A DNA stretch of 64,000 bases from Lethocerus indicus. Lineage: Eukaryota; Arthropoda; Insecta; Hemiptera; Belostomatidae. The position numbers were made by a program, and so were the translations under genes. The stretch covers positions 8,367,600 to 8,431,599 of the forward strand of contig JACDQD010000007.1 of assembly GCA_019843655.1 (NCBI GenBank), read 5' to 3'. The number at the start of each line of letters is the position of its first letter. Position 1 is the stretch's first letter. The notes under the pieces are model-generated. The model made no database searches, had not been told where the DNA came from, and saw nothing but the letters and a program-made list of their open reading frames with translations. Shown in pieces: positions 11,345-24,504 of the stretch.

Positions 11345-14300
11345 CAAGACCTAACAGACTGAAGTGTACCTTAATTGCAGCAATATTTACACTAATTCCC
11401 CATAACGTGGATACTTTTCTCAGAAATGCGGCAGTGGAACTACTGGCCTGCGTTCAATGACTTCGTCCTTGTAAATTGGTCACTTAAATATTTCATAAAA
11501 TGGCAAAAAAGTTCAATTGCTTTCGTTAATAAAGTTTATAGCCTCGGAGTCATTATGTATTTATTAGAAACAAATTTAATATAATTCCGCACAATATAAA
11601 AATAAGTTCTGTTTCCTGAATCATGTACAATTTTATTATTATATTACTTTATATCTCTATTCTAAAACTAGGTCATTCTGGCGTTATGTGCATATATATC
11701 CACCGATAATTATATAAAGATAAACAATCAAGGTTGAATCTGGATTGAATCATTATATATTAACTAATCGTTTGTAATTCTTTTACAGTATAAGTTGAAG
11801 TTATGAATTTTAAACAAGAGTCCTAGAAAAAGTTACACTGTACCTACCTCTCATTAACACCTCAAATAATTGGACATTGGAAAGAAAACTTATTGATAAT
11901 TGTTTTATATAACACCTTCCCCTCTGTAGAGTCGAATTAACTTAGTTTAAAATCGAACGAATTTCCGTGCCTGATCGTTGTAATTCATTTGATCGTGAAT
12001 TAAATTAAATTATTTTGTAAAAAAAGGATTAGTAGCGTAGTTGGGTCGCCGTAAAAAAAAGAAACAAAATTGAAAGCGAAAATACGGTAACAATTAGGGA
12101 GGGGCCATTTTCCTCGACGAGATGTTGCCCATAAAGCCGTTTCGGTGGTTGATTCCAAGTGCCCGAAATTTGAATAATGCCGCATTCCACGTGACATGTA
12201 TATTACTTTGTATAACTCGTTTAGTCGGAACCCGCGATTAGGGAAATGGGAGCCAGCTGTCAATGATGATAGGTTGGAGGGAGCCGTCCCAGGAAGCTAT
12301 AAATATGAATTTTGTAACAGAAAGGAACACAGGTTGGGCCCCTTCTTCTTTTTTTATACCCCTTACCATATTTTCGCTCGTACCGATCTACGTATTATGG
12401 GATCTGCGTTATTGACACGATTCAAATTATTTTGAAGGAGCGATCTGACCAAATTGTCAAGTTGGCATTCTTAATTTGCGAATTCACGAATATACGAGCA
12501 TCGCGTGGTATGGAGTCTATTACCGGTTTCGATTTCCGGTCTGTTTGTTGACTGTGGTGACAGGTTGTCAAACAGGCCTCCTGACGTACGCAAATTACAA
12601 TGGGGAAACAGTTTAATGGACTAGGTTAATTTGTTTAATTTGAGTTAAAAGGAGCGAGAAGAAATTATTGTATACATTTCAGTTTTTATGTTTGAATTTT
12701 CATGACACATTCGTATTTTATAATTTTACGTGCAAATGGACAGTAATTTTAAAGTTTTATTTTTTTATTATATAGCCAACTTCTGATCACAAATGTGTCA
12801 CATCGTTCGAATTTGAAATTAGTTGTAAATTCCTAATTCGTTCAATTAGAATAATTTGGTCTAGAACACAATTATTTCAGTGTGGGGGGGGGGGAGGGTG
12901 TTCCAGAAGTCGTGAAGAAGAGGGAATATTGGTTGGGTCGATTTTACACGGAGGCGGAGTGTACCCCGGCCCTGTAATCAGTAGACACATTAGGTCACCT
13001 CGGCCTCTCCTTTCCCCCATCTTCCCCTCTTTCTCCCTACTTCATCTTCTTCCCTTTCCCTCGCTCCGTCTCACTCTCGCTCCTGCATTATTGGCCCCCA
13101 TCTACATTATACGGCCTGGGCTTCACGCCTAATCATCCCCCCTCCCGCCCTCTTTCTCTCGTCTCTCCTAACCTTTCCGTTCCTTCTTTTTTTTATGATC
13201 TTCGTCCCATTCTTTATCGGTTCCAGCCTCCCTCGGCATTCCCCCGGTCCTTTTAATTGTATTTAAAGTCGGCGTATCATCCTCGGCCTCTATTCAACCG
13301 GGTTCACGTAGCGGATCGGTATGCTGCCTCCCTCGCGTTTACAACTGCCTAGGTTCAATAATGCTTACTTAATTATATAAGTACACAACGCATGAAGCAT
13401 TGTGTGTAATATGATCACGATTATTGCGATGCATTGGGTTTTCGGTGGAAGAAGTTACCTTATATTCTACTCCATACAGAGAAATAAATTACAGCCGTAA
13501 TTTATGAAATAAAAATATTGATTGATTCATTGAACTATCTACCGTCCGTAAATCTTTAAAAGTAGCTATATTGATTTATATATCGTAAGTATAACGTATT
13601 ATGTACGTAAATGTATACACATTTGTTATGCATGTATGTACTTAATGCATATGTGTGTGCATAAATATAAAGTTCTTAATAATATGTCTATTATAATGAA
13701 TATGCATTTTTTAATTATAAAATAATTGAAAGTATGCCAATATAAATAATTACACGAACTATATGAAAAATATTAGAACACGTAAATAGGTTACTAATAG
13801 TTACTTGGCTCTGGTCGGACTATCTTGACATTCGGAGCCAGAGTATACATTGAGATCAGGAGCCAAGTCTGATATTGTGTCAACCAAGAACGATGATGTT
13901 TATCTTGTTTAAATGTGTTGTCCTGAGACACTAAGAAGTGAAGATTAATGAGCGGCAAACAGAATGGAACGAATGCTAAACAAGTTTACTGTTACTACCA
14001 CTCCCGCAGGGGGCACCGGAGGTGCACTGGTGTATGGGTCCAGCGACCCCACGGCCCCAGCTCACAGTAACTGCACCCTACACACAGAACAATTACACAC
14101 TAACATACGATCAGATACACTGAACACTACCCTCCCAAGTACTAAGGTATTAATATATCTTCTCTCGATGTCTGATCTTCAGAAGTTGAAAAGTTGGAAT
14201 GAATTAAAGGTCATAGGTTAGAGTTCAGCACACGCCAAACAGAATGCAAATAATACAAAGAAAATGTACTGTTACTTTATTTTTTTTATTTCCGACGCAT

Positions 14301-17300
14301 ATTAGGATCAATATGCACCACCATTTATCTACATAAAAAAATAAAACAGCGAGTAGAAAATTTTTCAATTCGAACAGGTCCAGCTAAGAAGGAAGATTCG
14401 GCGCGTTGTAGGGACCGCCCAATATTTGTAATTTTAGTTTAATGGCTTTCAGTTTTAGCGGCCCTAATAATAGCCAATTAGTGGCCCCTGGGGGGCGGGG
14501 GAGGGGAGCTCGGTCCGGCTTTGCATAATACCAGTTTTAATCCAGGCCTTAATTGAGGGGGCATCACCCTTCAGCGGACCCAATCCCCCTCTCACTCTCT
14601 CTTCCAGTCCGCAATAAGACTTTCGGTCCTTTTTGTAAGATGATATCGCGGCCTCACCTTTAGGCTTACGGAAAATTAGGTCCGTTTAAAATGTCCAATG
14701 TATTTCTCAAGAGGGCGACTTTAACATTTTTGGACAACGTGCAAATTGCAAAGGAGGAAAGGTATTCTCTATACTTTCGATATTACCCGACATAAACTCA
14801 TAAACTAATCACTACTGTCTACTTCAGGGGTTGGCAAACCGTCGATTGCAATTTACCGGTAGCTCGCAGTGATATTTTAATTTTGATTTTAGTTTTGAAA
14901 TTATACCTTAATCTTCTCGTTCAGGTAAATGTAGTTAATACACCCATTTACGGATATCGGGACGAGTTGAAAGGGGGCAATCCTGGTTTTACAGGTTTAG
15001 CTGAACATGATAAAAAGCCGCGTTCCTTACATCCCGTATCCCGTTTCGGAAACGGCACATGACAGGATTATTGCCAATCCCCACTGTTCACTGTACGCAG
15101 TTCTTCCCCCCTTGCAACGGATCGTCTTGCTCCTATAGAGAATCCTCTCAGGTGACCTCCTACCTTATGAACCAAACATAAATATTGTTTACAATAACAA
15201 CCATGTAGGTATAGTTGTGAAAACATGCTTTTGTCATATGCCCTATATCATTCTGAAAATAGGTAATAGTCTTTTTTCCATCCTTTTGGAAACTATTTTC
15301 CTGGACAGATGCCTCAACATCATTTCCATGAGAATTTCTCTCGACCGTAAACAACCAATAACGCCCTTCAATTTTTCTAACGCTCCAAGACAATTATTGC
15401 GCCATTTCCCCTATTCAGTGTCCATGTCTCGACTCGGTTTCATTAGTCCGTCTGTGGCAATTGTTTTAGCGCGGTTGTTTCTCTTCTTCGTGACAACGGG
15501 CCCGGACGTTTCTAAAGAAGGTTGTTAGCGAATAAAGAATTGCCGGCTTGGAGCTTCGAGAATGTCCTCCTGGTCTAGCGCGAGTTCTACTTCCCGTCTG
15601 AACAGAAGAGACGCAGGTTCAGTTACACTTTCGTGTAACTTTCGTACCACCGAAGCTAGTAAACTTGTCCCAGAGACGAAAATTTCTAAGGGAAAGTCGA
15701 AACCTATTCTAAGGAGAGCTCTATTAGCTAGGAGACGCTATAATTCCCACCGTCAATTAGTCGGAAATTAGTCTTGATTTTTGTAACACGTATTCGGCGA
15801 GTGTAATTGATCGCCCGTCTTCCATTGTATATTTAAACAATTAGCGTGGGACCGCTCGTGGAAGAGATAGCCCACCTCGGCGAAGTAATTACACACCCCG
15901 GTCTACTTTTACGGCAGCCGTTTAAATGGGGTTCGCCGAATAATGGGGTCACGCCGCTGGGAGGATCCGCTAAAGAGTAGCCTTAGAAATGCGCGATCTC
16001 GATATAAATAGAAAGAATGAAACCGTATGAGAGACTGTATGGGCGTTCGGGAGACTTTCAGACGTTTCCTTTGTATTGTAAGTATTGTAATCTACTGACG
16101 GATCGCTACTGAGGACGCCGAAAAAAAGTGAAACCGTTCTAACACAGGACTAAATTCCTTCGCTACTTTGGTTGTCTGCTGAACTGGTTTTGAGTTGTGC
16201 AGCATGATATTTTCCGCAAATAAAATAGTCCTTCGGGTTTTGCTTTACTTGCTTTGATGATGGTGATACTCAGGATCGACTTCAATTTTCATCAGTTCGG
16301 ATTTTGACAAATTGAAAACATTAACGAGGACGAAAACAGGGACCTCTTTCAGTGTGACCGTTTGGCGGCGGGCGCCGACATCTTGCCAGGATGTCGCCAC
16401 ATCCTTATTCCTTACATAATTCCGCTTTTTCCGCTCCGAATTTAATTGTCGGTCGTAAACATTTTTACGGTCCCCGTTACGGCTCGGTCTTGCCCACTGC
16501 GAGGCGGCGGTTTTACGCCCTCCCGTAATAATGAAGTTGTTTCCTCCCTCGGTTGGCCTCCCGTTAAACTTAATTGCTAATTTGAATTGCCTTTGGGGAA
16601 AGAAAAAAAAGTTTCCTCAGATTCCGACCGTTTCCCAGCACCGAGGATAGCGGTCAGTTACAAACGGTTATTGGATAACGTGGGACTCGAAAACGGCCGG
16701 AAGTCATTCACCCATTTTCGGTCCATTTAACAGGCCGTATAAGTTTTGGACATAAGTCGAACGCTCTTCATACGGAAATAACATGAAACAGAACCATCAA
16801 AATTTTGCCAATTTGATCTTTGCATTCAGTCTTTTGTAAGAAAGTGTATGTGGATATTAGATATTTCATGAAATATCTACGTTTGGCTTTTAAGTATCGT
16901 GTTTCATTAATTCGAAATAAGCCGTAATAACACATTGTAGGGCGAACTAATCTTAATTTAAATAAACCTTAGCCTCTACAAATCCGGGAATATTCCATAA
17001 AAGAGGCAACATGCACCATGAACAAAAACGGGCCGACATCCACCGGATGCGCCCAAAAATACCTTCAAAGGGCACCAACTAAACCCGACAGATTAGCTCT
17101 CCGTGTCTAATCGTGTACACAGGTTCGTTCTTCAGTCTTCAACTAAGCCCTTGTAGCCAAAGTTGTATCACTTAAAGACGTTTTTGTGCATCATAAATAA
17201 TTTGCCTCTTCTAAACAAACTTGTCCAACTTACCTGAACAAAGGAGGTGCATAATTACAATTCTATTTTACAGTTATTTATTGTTGTACTTATAACACAG

Positions 17301-20300
17301 TTTCGCTTGATAAATACATTCAGTATTATGGATAAATGTTTCAATTTTATAAACGAAACCTCGATAATAGACTCAAAATTCCGGTTTTTGGTTTCTCCTG
17401 GGCCCCGTGAACAAATGAAGAATCGGGCAAACACCAACAAAAGCGGTGTCCAATGGCTATGATTTGCATAAAACAACGGTGTCCGACCAGATAATTAAGC
17501 CCCTATAGGTGTAACCCAGACGGCGCAGGTGTACTCTGTTCAGGCTCCGCCGCAAATAACATATAAAAAAAGAACCGAAAGTAGAAAATAAAAAACTCGG
17601 CTGGCTCGTAGTATACAATTCGAGACCCGGCCTAAATGAGATAATTCAGCGGCGAATAATTAGCCACACCTTCTCATCGGTGGCAGGACGGGGGCTACCA
17701 GCATAATGGGGCCGCTCCCCTTATTAATTCCCAGTAAATCTTTTTAATATTTATTAATATAACGTCCTCTCTTTCATTTCAACCGAAATTAGTTTAATTC
17801 GTTCCTCTCGAGCGGATATAAATCAAACTATTCAATTATTTTTTATATTCGATTGCGATTGTCAAATGTTTAATTTGTACAGGATTGGACCGACCTGATA
17901 GTGCTATAATAAAAGTGTTTAATTTAACTGCCGAGGAGAAGAGTACTAATATGCGTACTAGCCCTCAGATCATCTACCGACGATCCAATCACGTGCTAAT
18001 CCTCTAACACATTCCTTTAATTACTTGCTACTAATGATTGCTTTCATACGATTCGTGGCGCTATATGAATTTGTCAAATATTTATGTACGCAGTTAGTGA
18101 ACACAGTTTCGCAAATACCTCAAGGCTGTGTCATACGTGTCCAAATTCAATGAAGCTCCCAGCTACTAAAGGACTATATATCTCATTCAGCCGGAATAGA
18201 GAGATAAATATGAAGAGTGGGTCGGTCTAACAACGAAATGTTTCCTAATCTGGGCCCGATCTTGTGGATACAAGATAGTTCTAAAGGATAGCCATCCGGG
18301 CGATTACGAATGTTAATCGAATCGGCCGATCGGATTTCGGCCACGATTGTATCGTTTAATCGGAGCGCTAGGCCCGTGCATTAGGGGCTGGGCCCCCGAG
18401 CGGTCTGCTCTTTTGTAGGGGCACCGTCGGCAAGGAAACGGACCGCTGCCAAATTACAGGCCCAGCCCCGCTTATTTACGAGCCCGACGCGTGGCCATCC
18501 TACCTACCAAAACAGACTTTCCTATTTCTCGTAGTTCTCTTATTTGCTTCAGAGTTTCTAATTGAAATTAACATAAAATCAGTTCTATATTTTGTTCTGC
18601 TCTGTCACGTGGCCAATTCCTTTAGAGGTGTCTTTGACTTGAATTAAAAAAAAATAATATCCTACAAGGTACTATGAGACTACAAGGACCGCTGGGTTGC
18701 ATTACGCGAAATTTACTTATTGCAAATTGTTTAATGTTTACGATAATAATCGATTTAAACACGAGTCCCTTTTCTTCCATTATCAGCTAGATATATCCAG
18801 CATTCACAAATGTAGTTCTGAATCTAAATCTTAAAGTGTGAGAAAACCTGTCAAAAATGTAGGCTTTTGTGATTCACCGATCGAGGTTCAATTTCGACCG
18901 ATTCGAAGCGCTGAGAAAAAAAAATCCGTAACGAAATAAATAATTTTCGAAATCCGCCTAATGGAGGCTAAAGCTCGGTTTAAATGCAGAAAGAAGGACG
19001 CTGGGCTGCTATTTTGCAGCTTGCGAAATGTTCGAAGCTGTATATAAACGCTCGCCTTAAATGTCGCAAACCCGTTTCCTTTCCGAAGTCGAAAATTATA
19101 CATTTTCGTCTGGAATTCGAATCTCTGTTAAACTTGTAAAACAGATATTGGTTCTCAATTACGACCGGTCCAGGCAGGGGCCTCGCATTAAACCGGAACG
19201 AAATTTTCCTGGAGGGGGGGGAGAACAAAAACGAAAGAAAACAAGAAGAAAAGTAAGGGTATAATAGGGTCCCTTAATAACCGCTTTTAAAAAAATGAAA
19301 TTATTACTAAATGAAGATTAAAAGGCGTTCGGGTTGTCTGTGGGGGCCCTCTTCTTCGTCGCTGATGTATTATTCATGCGCTAAGCCTATAATACACACA
19401 AAGCCAATTACAGAATACTCTCGGGGCCGGACTATCGACTTAAAACAATTTAACTTTTTTGTAATTACCGGCCTCGGCCAAAAACACGGTGTGGCCGGTC
19501 TTTTACAACACCTTTTAAACTACAAATTAACCTCAAAACCTTTACGTGTGGCCGAAGAGATGGCTTCACTTACGATGACAGTGTAGCCCGATCAAGATAT
19601 ATCTGACATTTGTATAATTGTAAGAAACTTGGTGGTAAAAGTATTGAGATATTAATAAGGAGTGTTTTCTACCTCTCGGATATTTTTTCTGTTATTTTTC
19701 AAACCATATTGGACCTCCTACTGGTTATTCAAAATTAGGACCAGGCTTCAAATATTCATTGGCACGTCGTATACTTACGGTGCCAAGAATGATCTGGAAA
19801 GTATTAGCGGAAAGTTTAAGATCTATAGACGTGTTGACAATTCTATGCGACAGTGTTCCGAACCAAATCGATACATACCGACCCGGTAGGCTCGATAAAG
19901 TGAAACAGCATTTAAATAGAAGGAATTGATCCGTGTATAATTGTGGGGCGACGGGGAAAAGGAGGAGGGCAGGTGGCCGTGGGGATTATCTAGATTTAGC
20001 TTTGTTAAATTATTAATAGGCGAGGAGCGACAGGCCGGAGAGCAGTAAGACTCTCGGCTGGGACGTAATCAGCCCTTTTAAGGAGCGCGGTCCCAGTAAA
20101 GAAGCGACCGGGAGACAGCGGGCTTCTTTTATCCCCCTCTCCCCTATCGCCGGCTTTTCTTCCCCCGACGTTTCCACGGAACTGGCTCGGGCCGCGTTCC
20201 GCCTCTTATTTCCTTTATCTCGCGCCACAGCTTCTCCGAGCGCCGCTCGCGGAATTTTAATTTTATGTACGGTCCCGACTCAAAAACTCTAATCTCCGAT

Positions 20301-21206
20301 CGTCCGTCGCGTTCGGTTCGTAGACTTGGCCGACTGAAATGGACACCGGAGGCCTCGATCGTTGGCCCGTATTTCTGTATCGAAACCTGTAATCTGCCCG
20401 GCCCCTTTGGAGTTTTCAAAATGAGTTTTAAATGGAATCCTTTCCTTTTAAAAAGGAGTACGGATTTCATTTTGGTTCCAGCCTTCAAGGTGCCTCGAAA
20501 ATATAGACAATGAAACAGACAATTTAGTTCTCTTTCCTTCTTTAATCGCGTTCACAAGTTAACTCACTGTTGCGAGGCAACAGTGTCAGGGGTGGCATTA
20601 CACAGTGGCGTCGCGCCATGAAAATAAACACTTTTCTGGAACGAACGGGTTATTCGTATCTTGAGAAAACGATGTGGATTGAGAATCAAGCAGTATTTTC
20701 CGGAATAGACTTCCGACCACACGACCATGTCAGAGAGAAGGTAGTTTCGTGGATCATTCACTTTGCCATTTATCTGAAGATAAACGATACCTTCTTCGCT
20801 ACCTGAAAGGCACGTACTCTTTATTCTTTCTAATTCAATTAATATACGAGACAATGTCGATGTTTTGCAATATACGTTCATAACCTGTCAGGGCTGTCCT
20901 GTTTCTTGCCTAGAAGCCAATTCTCACGGGTATCAAATTTAGAGATAAATGAGTTTCATTAATGAATGGGTCGTCGAGAAGGTGTACCGCTAAGAAAATG
21001 AAAACACGACGTAAAAGAGACGTTAAACTCACAGATAGAGTATTACAGATACCGGAGCTGTAAAACTTACAGTGGCGTATCTCCGCGCTGGCCGAGCCAC
21101 AGCCGGAGCCTGAGGGGGGAAAAAATTAATACAAATAAAAAAAGACCATCGGTGGCGGCGGCTCTATCAAAGGTGGGAGCCGGACAGAGAGCGAGCGATG
21201 GTAGAG

Positions 21207-21262
21207 GAGAGGATTCGAGAGAGAGGAAGAGAGAGAGAGAGAATGAGAAAGAAAGAGTGAGG
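21207..21262. repeat. GA-rich purine tract
   Basis: Nearly uninterrupted G/A run containing GAGAGAGAGAGA stretches. GAGA motifs bind GAGA-factor/Trl in insects, so this may be regulatory, but no adjacent gene was found. Confidence 0.75.
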
Positions 21263-23850
21263 TGGGAGTGGAGTGCGGCTATGCGAGCGTGAATCTGTGC
21301 CCACCGGAGCGTGCCCAATCCCGAGGGACTGCCCCCGCCCGCCTCGCCCATCAATGAGATTTACCAGACGAGACCTTGGGACATCTTGGGGCTCTTAATC
21401 AATTCACCGGCACAAAAAACACCCCTCCGACCGCGCCTAAACAGCGGTGGTTCTCCACCGATGAGCCGTAAAATCCATCGCCAATTTGTACCCAGTAAAA
21501 GTTTTCATAAATAAAAGTAACAATATCTTTGGATAGAAATATGCAATCCTCCTTCGATAAAAGTATATCCGACATATGTAAGTCGGAATGCACCATTTAT
21601 GTTTCTTTAGAACATGAGACTAACACAGTAACAATAATTTTAAACACTATTAGTCATTCTCTTTTTAAATTTAAAATCATTCTTGATAGTAACGGGGTTT
21701 TTTTGCAAAAAAGACTATGCGAAAGAACCACGTGAACGAAAAAACTTTTTTATTTGTAAAAGAAAATATCGTTCGTCCGAGGGCACTCCTGTCCACATTG
21801 CGCGGTTGTTTGTTCTCATCCTAATGCCCGGGCACTCAGTCAGGCCTAACGTAATTCCGTGTACTATTACCTTAGGTAGGACCGTGGGTCGAAAAAGGTA
21901 TTCCGGGGGGTAGGGATAAAGGTAGGTCGGGTGGGCTAAGGCCCGGGTGGGATGTTAAGAGGGCGGCTAGGTGGGGCAATTAGTGGCGGCGGTAGCGGCA
22001 GATCAAAGGGCCCTCAGAGCCCTTCCACTTCACACCGCTCTGTAATACGACACCTACACCCTCGACCACCCCGGCTTTCCGCATCGCTTCCACTACTTCG
22101 GAAATTTCGCTTTGAAAAGTGCGCCGACCAATCCGCCGTAAGGGGGATTATTGCGGCGCCGGTCAAGAAGTAGGTTAAGCTCGAAAATGAAGCCGAAACC
22201 TGAGTTCAAATTCGTAGTTTTGTGCTTTTTTAGGCAAATAACAGTACCGTTGAGAACGACGCAATGCGGTCGGCACGGATTGGCCCCTGAGCTAAGTTTT
22301 TTGCTTTGGAATGCCTGCTTCATGGAGTCCAAAGGTTTGGAATTCAATGACTGCTCGCCATTCTCAGTAGGTTTGTCTGTCACTCCGGAATGTTCGCCCA
22401 CAGGACAAGTGCAGACAGCTGCTGTACTTGTACTTATGGAAAATGGATATTTATACAGAAAAAAAAGGTTCTTTTATTACTTGAGGGTAATACTTTTATT
22501 ATGATCAGCAGAGCATAGGACGGATGAAATTAACTCACAACTTTCTCGTTTTGAATATATAATTTATTATTCTTAGGTTTTAATACATATAGCATTAATG
22601 CGTTTGATCCAGATTCCTATTGTCGTATTGAGTATGAAATATAAATCTTAAGTATTGATATTTACGAAGAATTATTACAGTATCTGATACTATTGGGGAG
22701 CGTGACAATTTCTCTTCCTGCGGCCGACACATGTCCGACGACGGCACCGCACGCATCGACGGCCGTTCTCTCCGGATTGCGGCGACTTTACGGGTTTTGA
22801 GTGTGAAAGGGGACGGGGAAGACAACTACGTGCGGGGAGGGGGACGGGCAAAGGGGGGCTATTTGTCATGAAGTTATTATGTCGGGGAAGCGACAATGCC
22901 GGGTCGCGGAACGAATGCGTTTAAGGTTGACACTGGTCGGGCTGTGAAAAGGGAGGCCGGAGTCAGTCCCCGGTTCCTTTATGGCCCGCCGAGAAATGAA
23001 CCGTGGAGCGCCCTCTGCCCGTTCCTCTTTAACACGCTTTTCCAGCCAACCTCAAATGGAGCTGGCAGAAATTAGTAACGCGGAGAGTTGACACGAATGT
23101 ATCTCAGAAAAGAAATTGAAATACGGATTTTTTATAGTTTTAAAAGCCAGATCAATAGTTAAACATTTCTCATTATAAACAAATTTGACTTTAGCCTCTA
23201 CTTACTGATTTCGACACCTCACCGTCTTTTATAGCGTCCCGTCACTATACTGTAACCCGACGCATTTTACTGTAGATATTGACAGCGATCTGTAGTTTAT
23301 GTTATATTTCTTGTTTTTTGACAAAGGAAGGATTGCCATTATAACTTCCCTCTATTGATTATTTAAAACGTAATTTCCTTGGCCTTATTTAGCCAAGTTA
23401 CTGTAAACCTTGTGTTGGAAAGTACTTGAATTGTTTGGGACCTTTTAAAAAGATTATAATGTTGCCCTCGGAAAATCTGCATTTCGTTCGTTTAGCCTCG
23501 TTGGATCTACTTTAGGGTTACATTTCTCCGTTTCTGAACTTTTAGCACCCTATCTCGCGTTCAGTCACTGTTATCGTTCGTCGGTATTTAATTTTGTTTT
23601 CTTCGCCGATCGTAAACCGTTTCTGAAACCAGGATATTTTAAGTGGAACAGCCAGCTCCGCGAAAAGCTGTCTCTGTAAAGTGGTTCGTTCGTAATAATA
23701 GTTTCGAACGTAATTTATAAAACGCCATTAGAGCGATACAATCAATTTGTTTTTAGAATTGCTTCGACGAGGGACTAACTGTGAACAAAGCGAAGTCCCG
23801 CAGAGCATGACGGATTCACTTCGTGAAAACCGGTCGTCGCGGGAAATCGG

Positions 23851-23881
23851 GAGAGAGGGATAGAGAGAGACTGAGAGAGAC
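23851..23881. repeat. GA-rich tract
   Basis: Short imperfect GAGAGA run inside a GC-rich patch, similar in kind to the GA tract near 21.2 kb. Confidence 0.65.
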
Positions 23882-24443
23882 AGGGACCGCGGACGGTCGA
23901 GGTCCTTTCTTCGGTCTTTGATTTTGGCGTGAACAAATAAAACGGCGTGACAGCGGAGTGAATCGTGACCGAGGCCGGCTTTTAAACTTTCACGGTGCCG
24001 AGCCCGGCTCTCTTCTACGGGGCTCCGCCAGTTTTTATTTTCGGTTTATCCCCGAATTAATTAAGCGAGCGGCTTTTGTCGTGACTGGCCGCCCCCGCCG
24101 GCGTCAACGCTTTCCCACGCCCAACTTGTCGAGATTATTACATGTCCCTCGAATCAACCCTAGATGACGTTCTATATTGTCTTTCTCCGAAGGTTATCAG
24201 TGGCCCACAGTCCTGAACGGACTTCGGCCAAAAGCTTTCGGCCAATCAACAACTGGATAATAATGAATAAGGTATGTAATATACTTTAATTCATCGTAAA
24301 TGTACAGTGTATCAGTCGACACCACTTATTACGCGCCCGGTAGGATCTAAATCACAGTTGTGAAGCCTCAAATAACGATGATTAGGCTCCCAATAAAGCG
24401 TCATCTCATTTGGTTGTATATTATCTATTTATTATTATTTGTG

Positions 24444-24448
<5 letters not shown>

Positions 24449-24500
<52 letters not shown>
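24449..24500. repeat. (TA)n microsatellite
   Basis: About 26 uninterrupted TA dinucleotides. They produce an artificial Ile-Tyr repeat in an overlapping open frame, which should be ignored. Confidence 0.95.
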
Positions 24501-24504
<4 letters not shown>
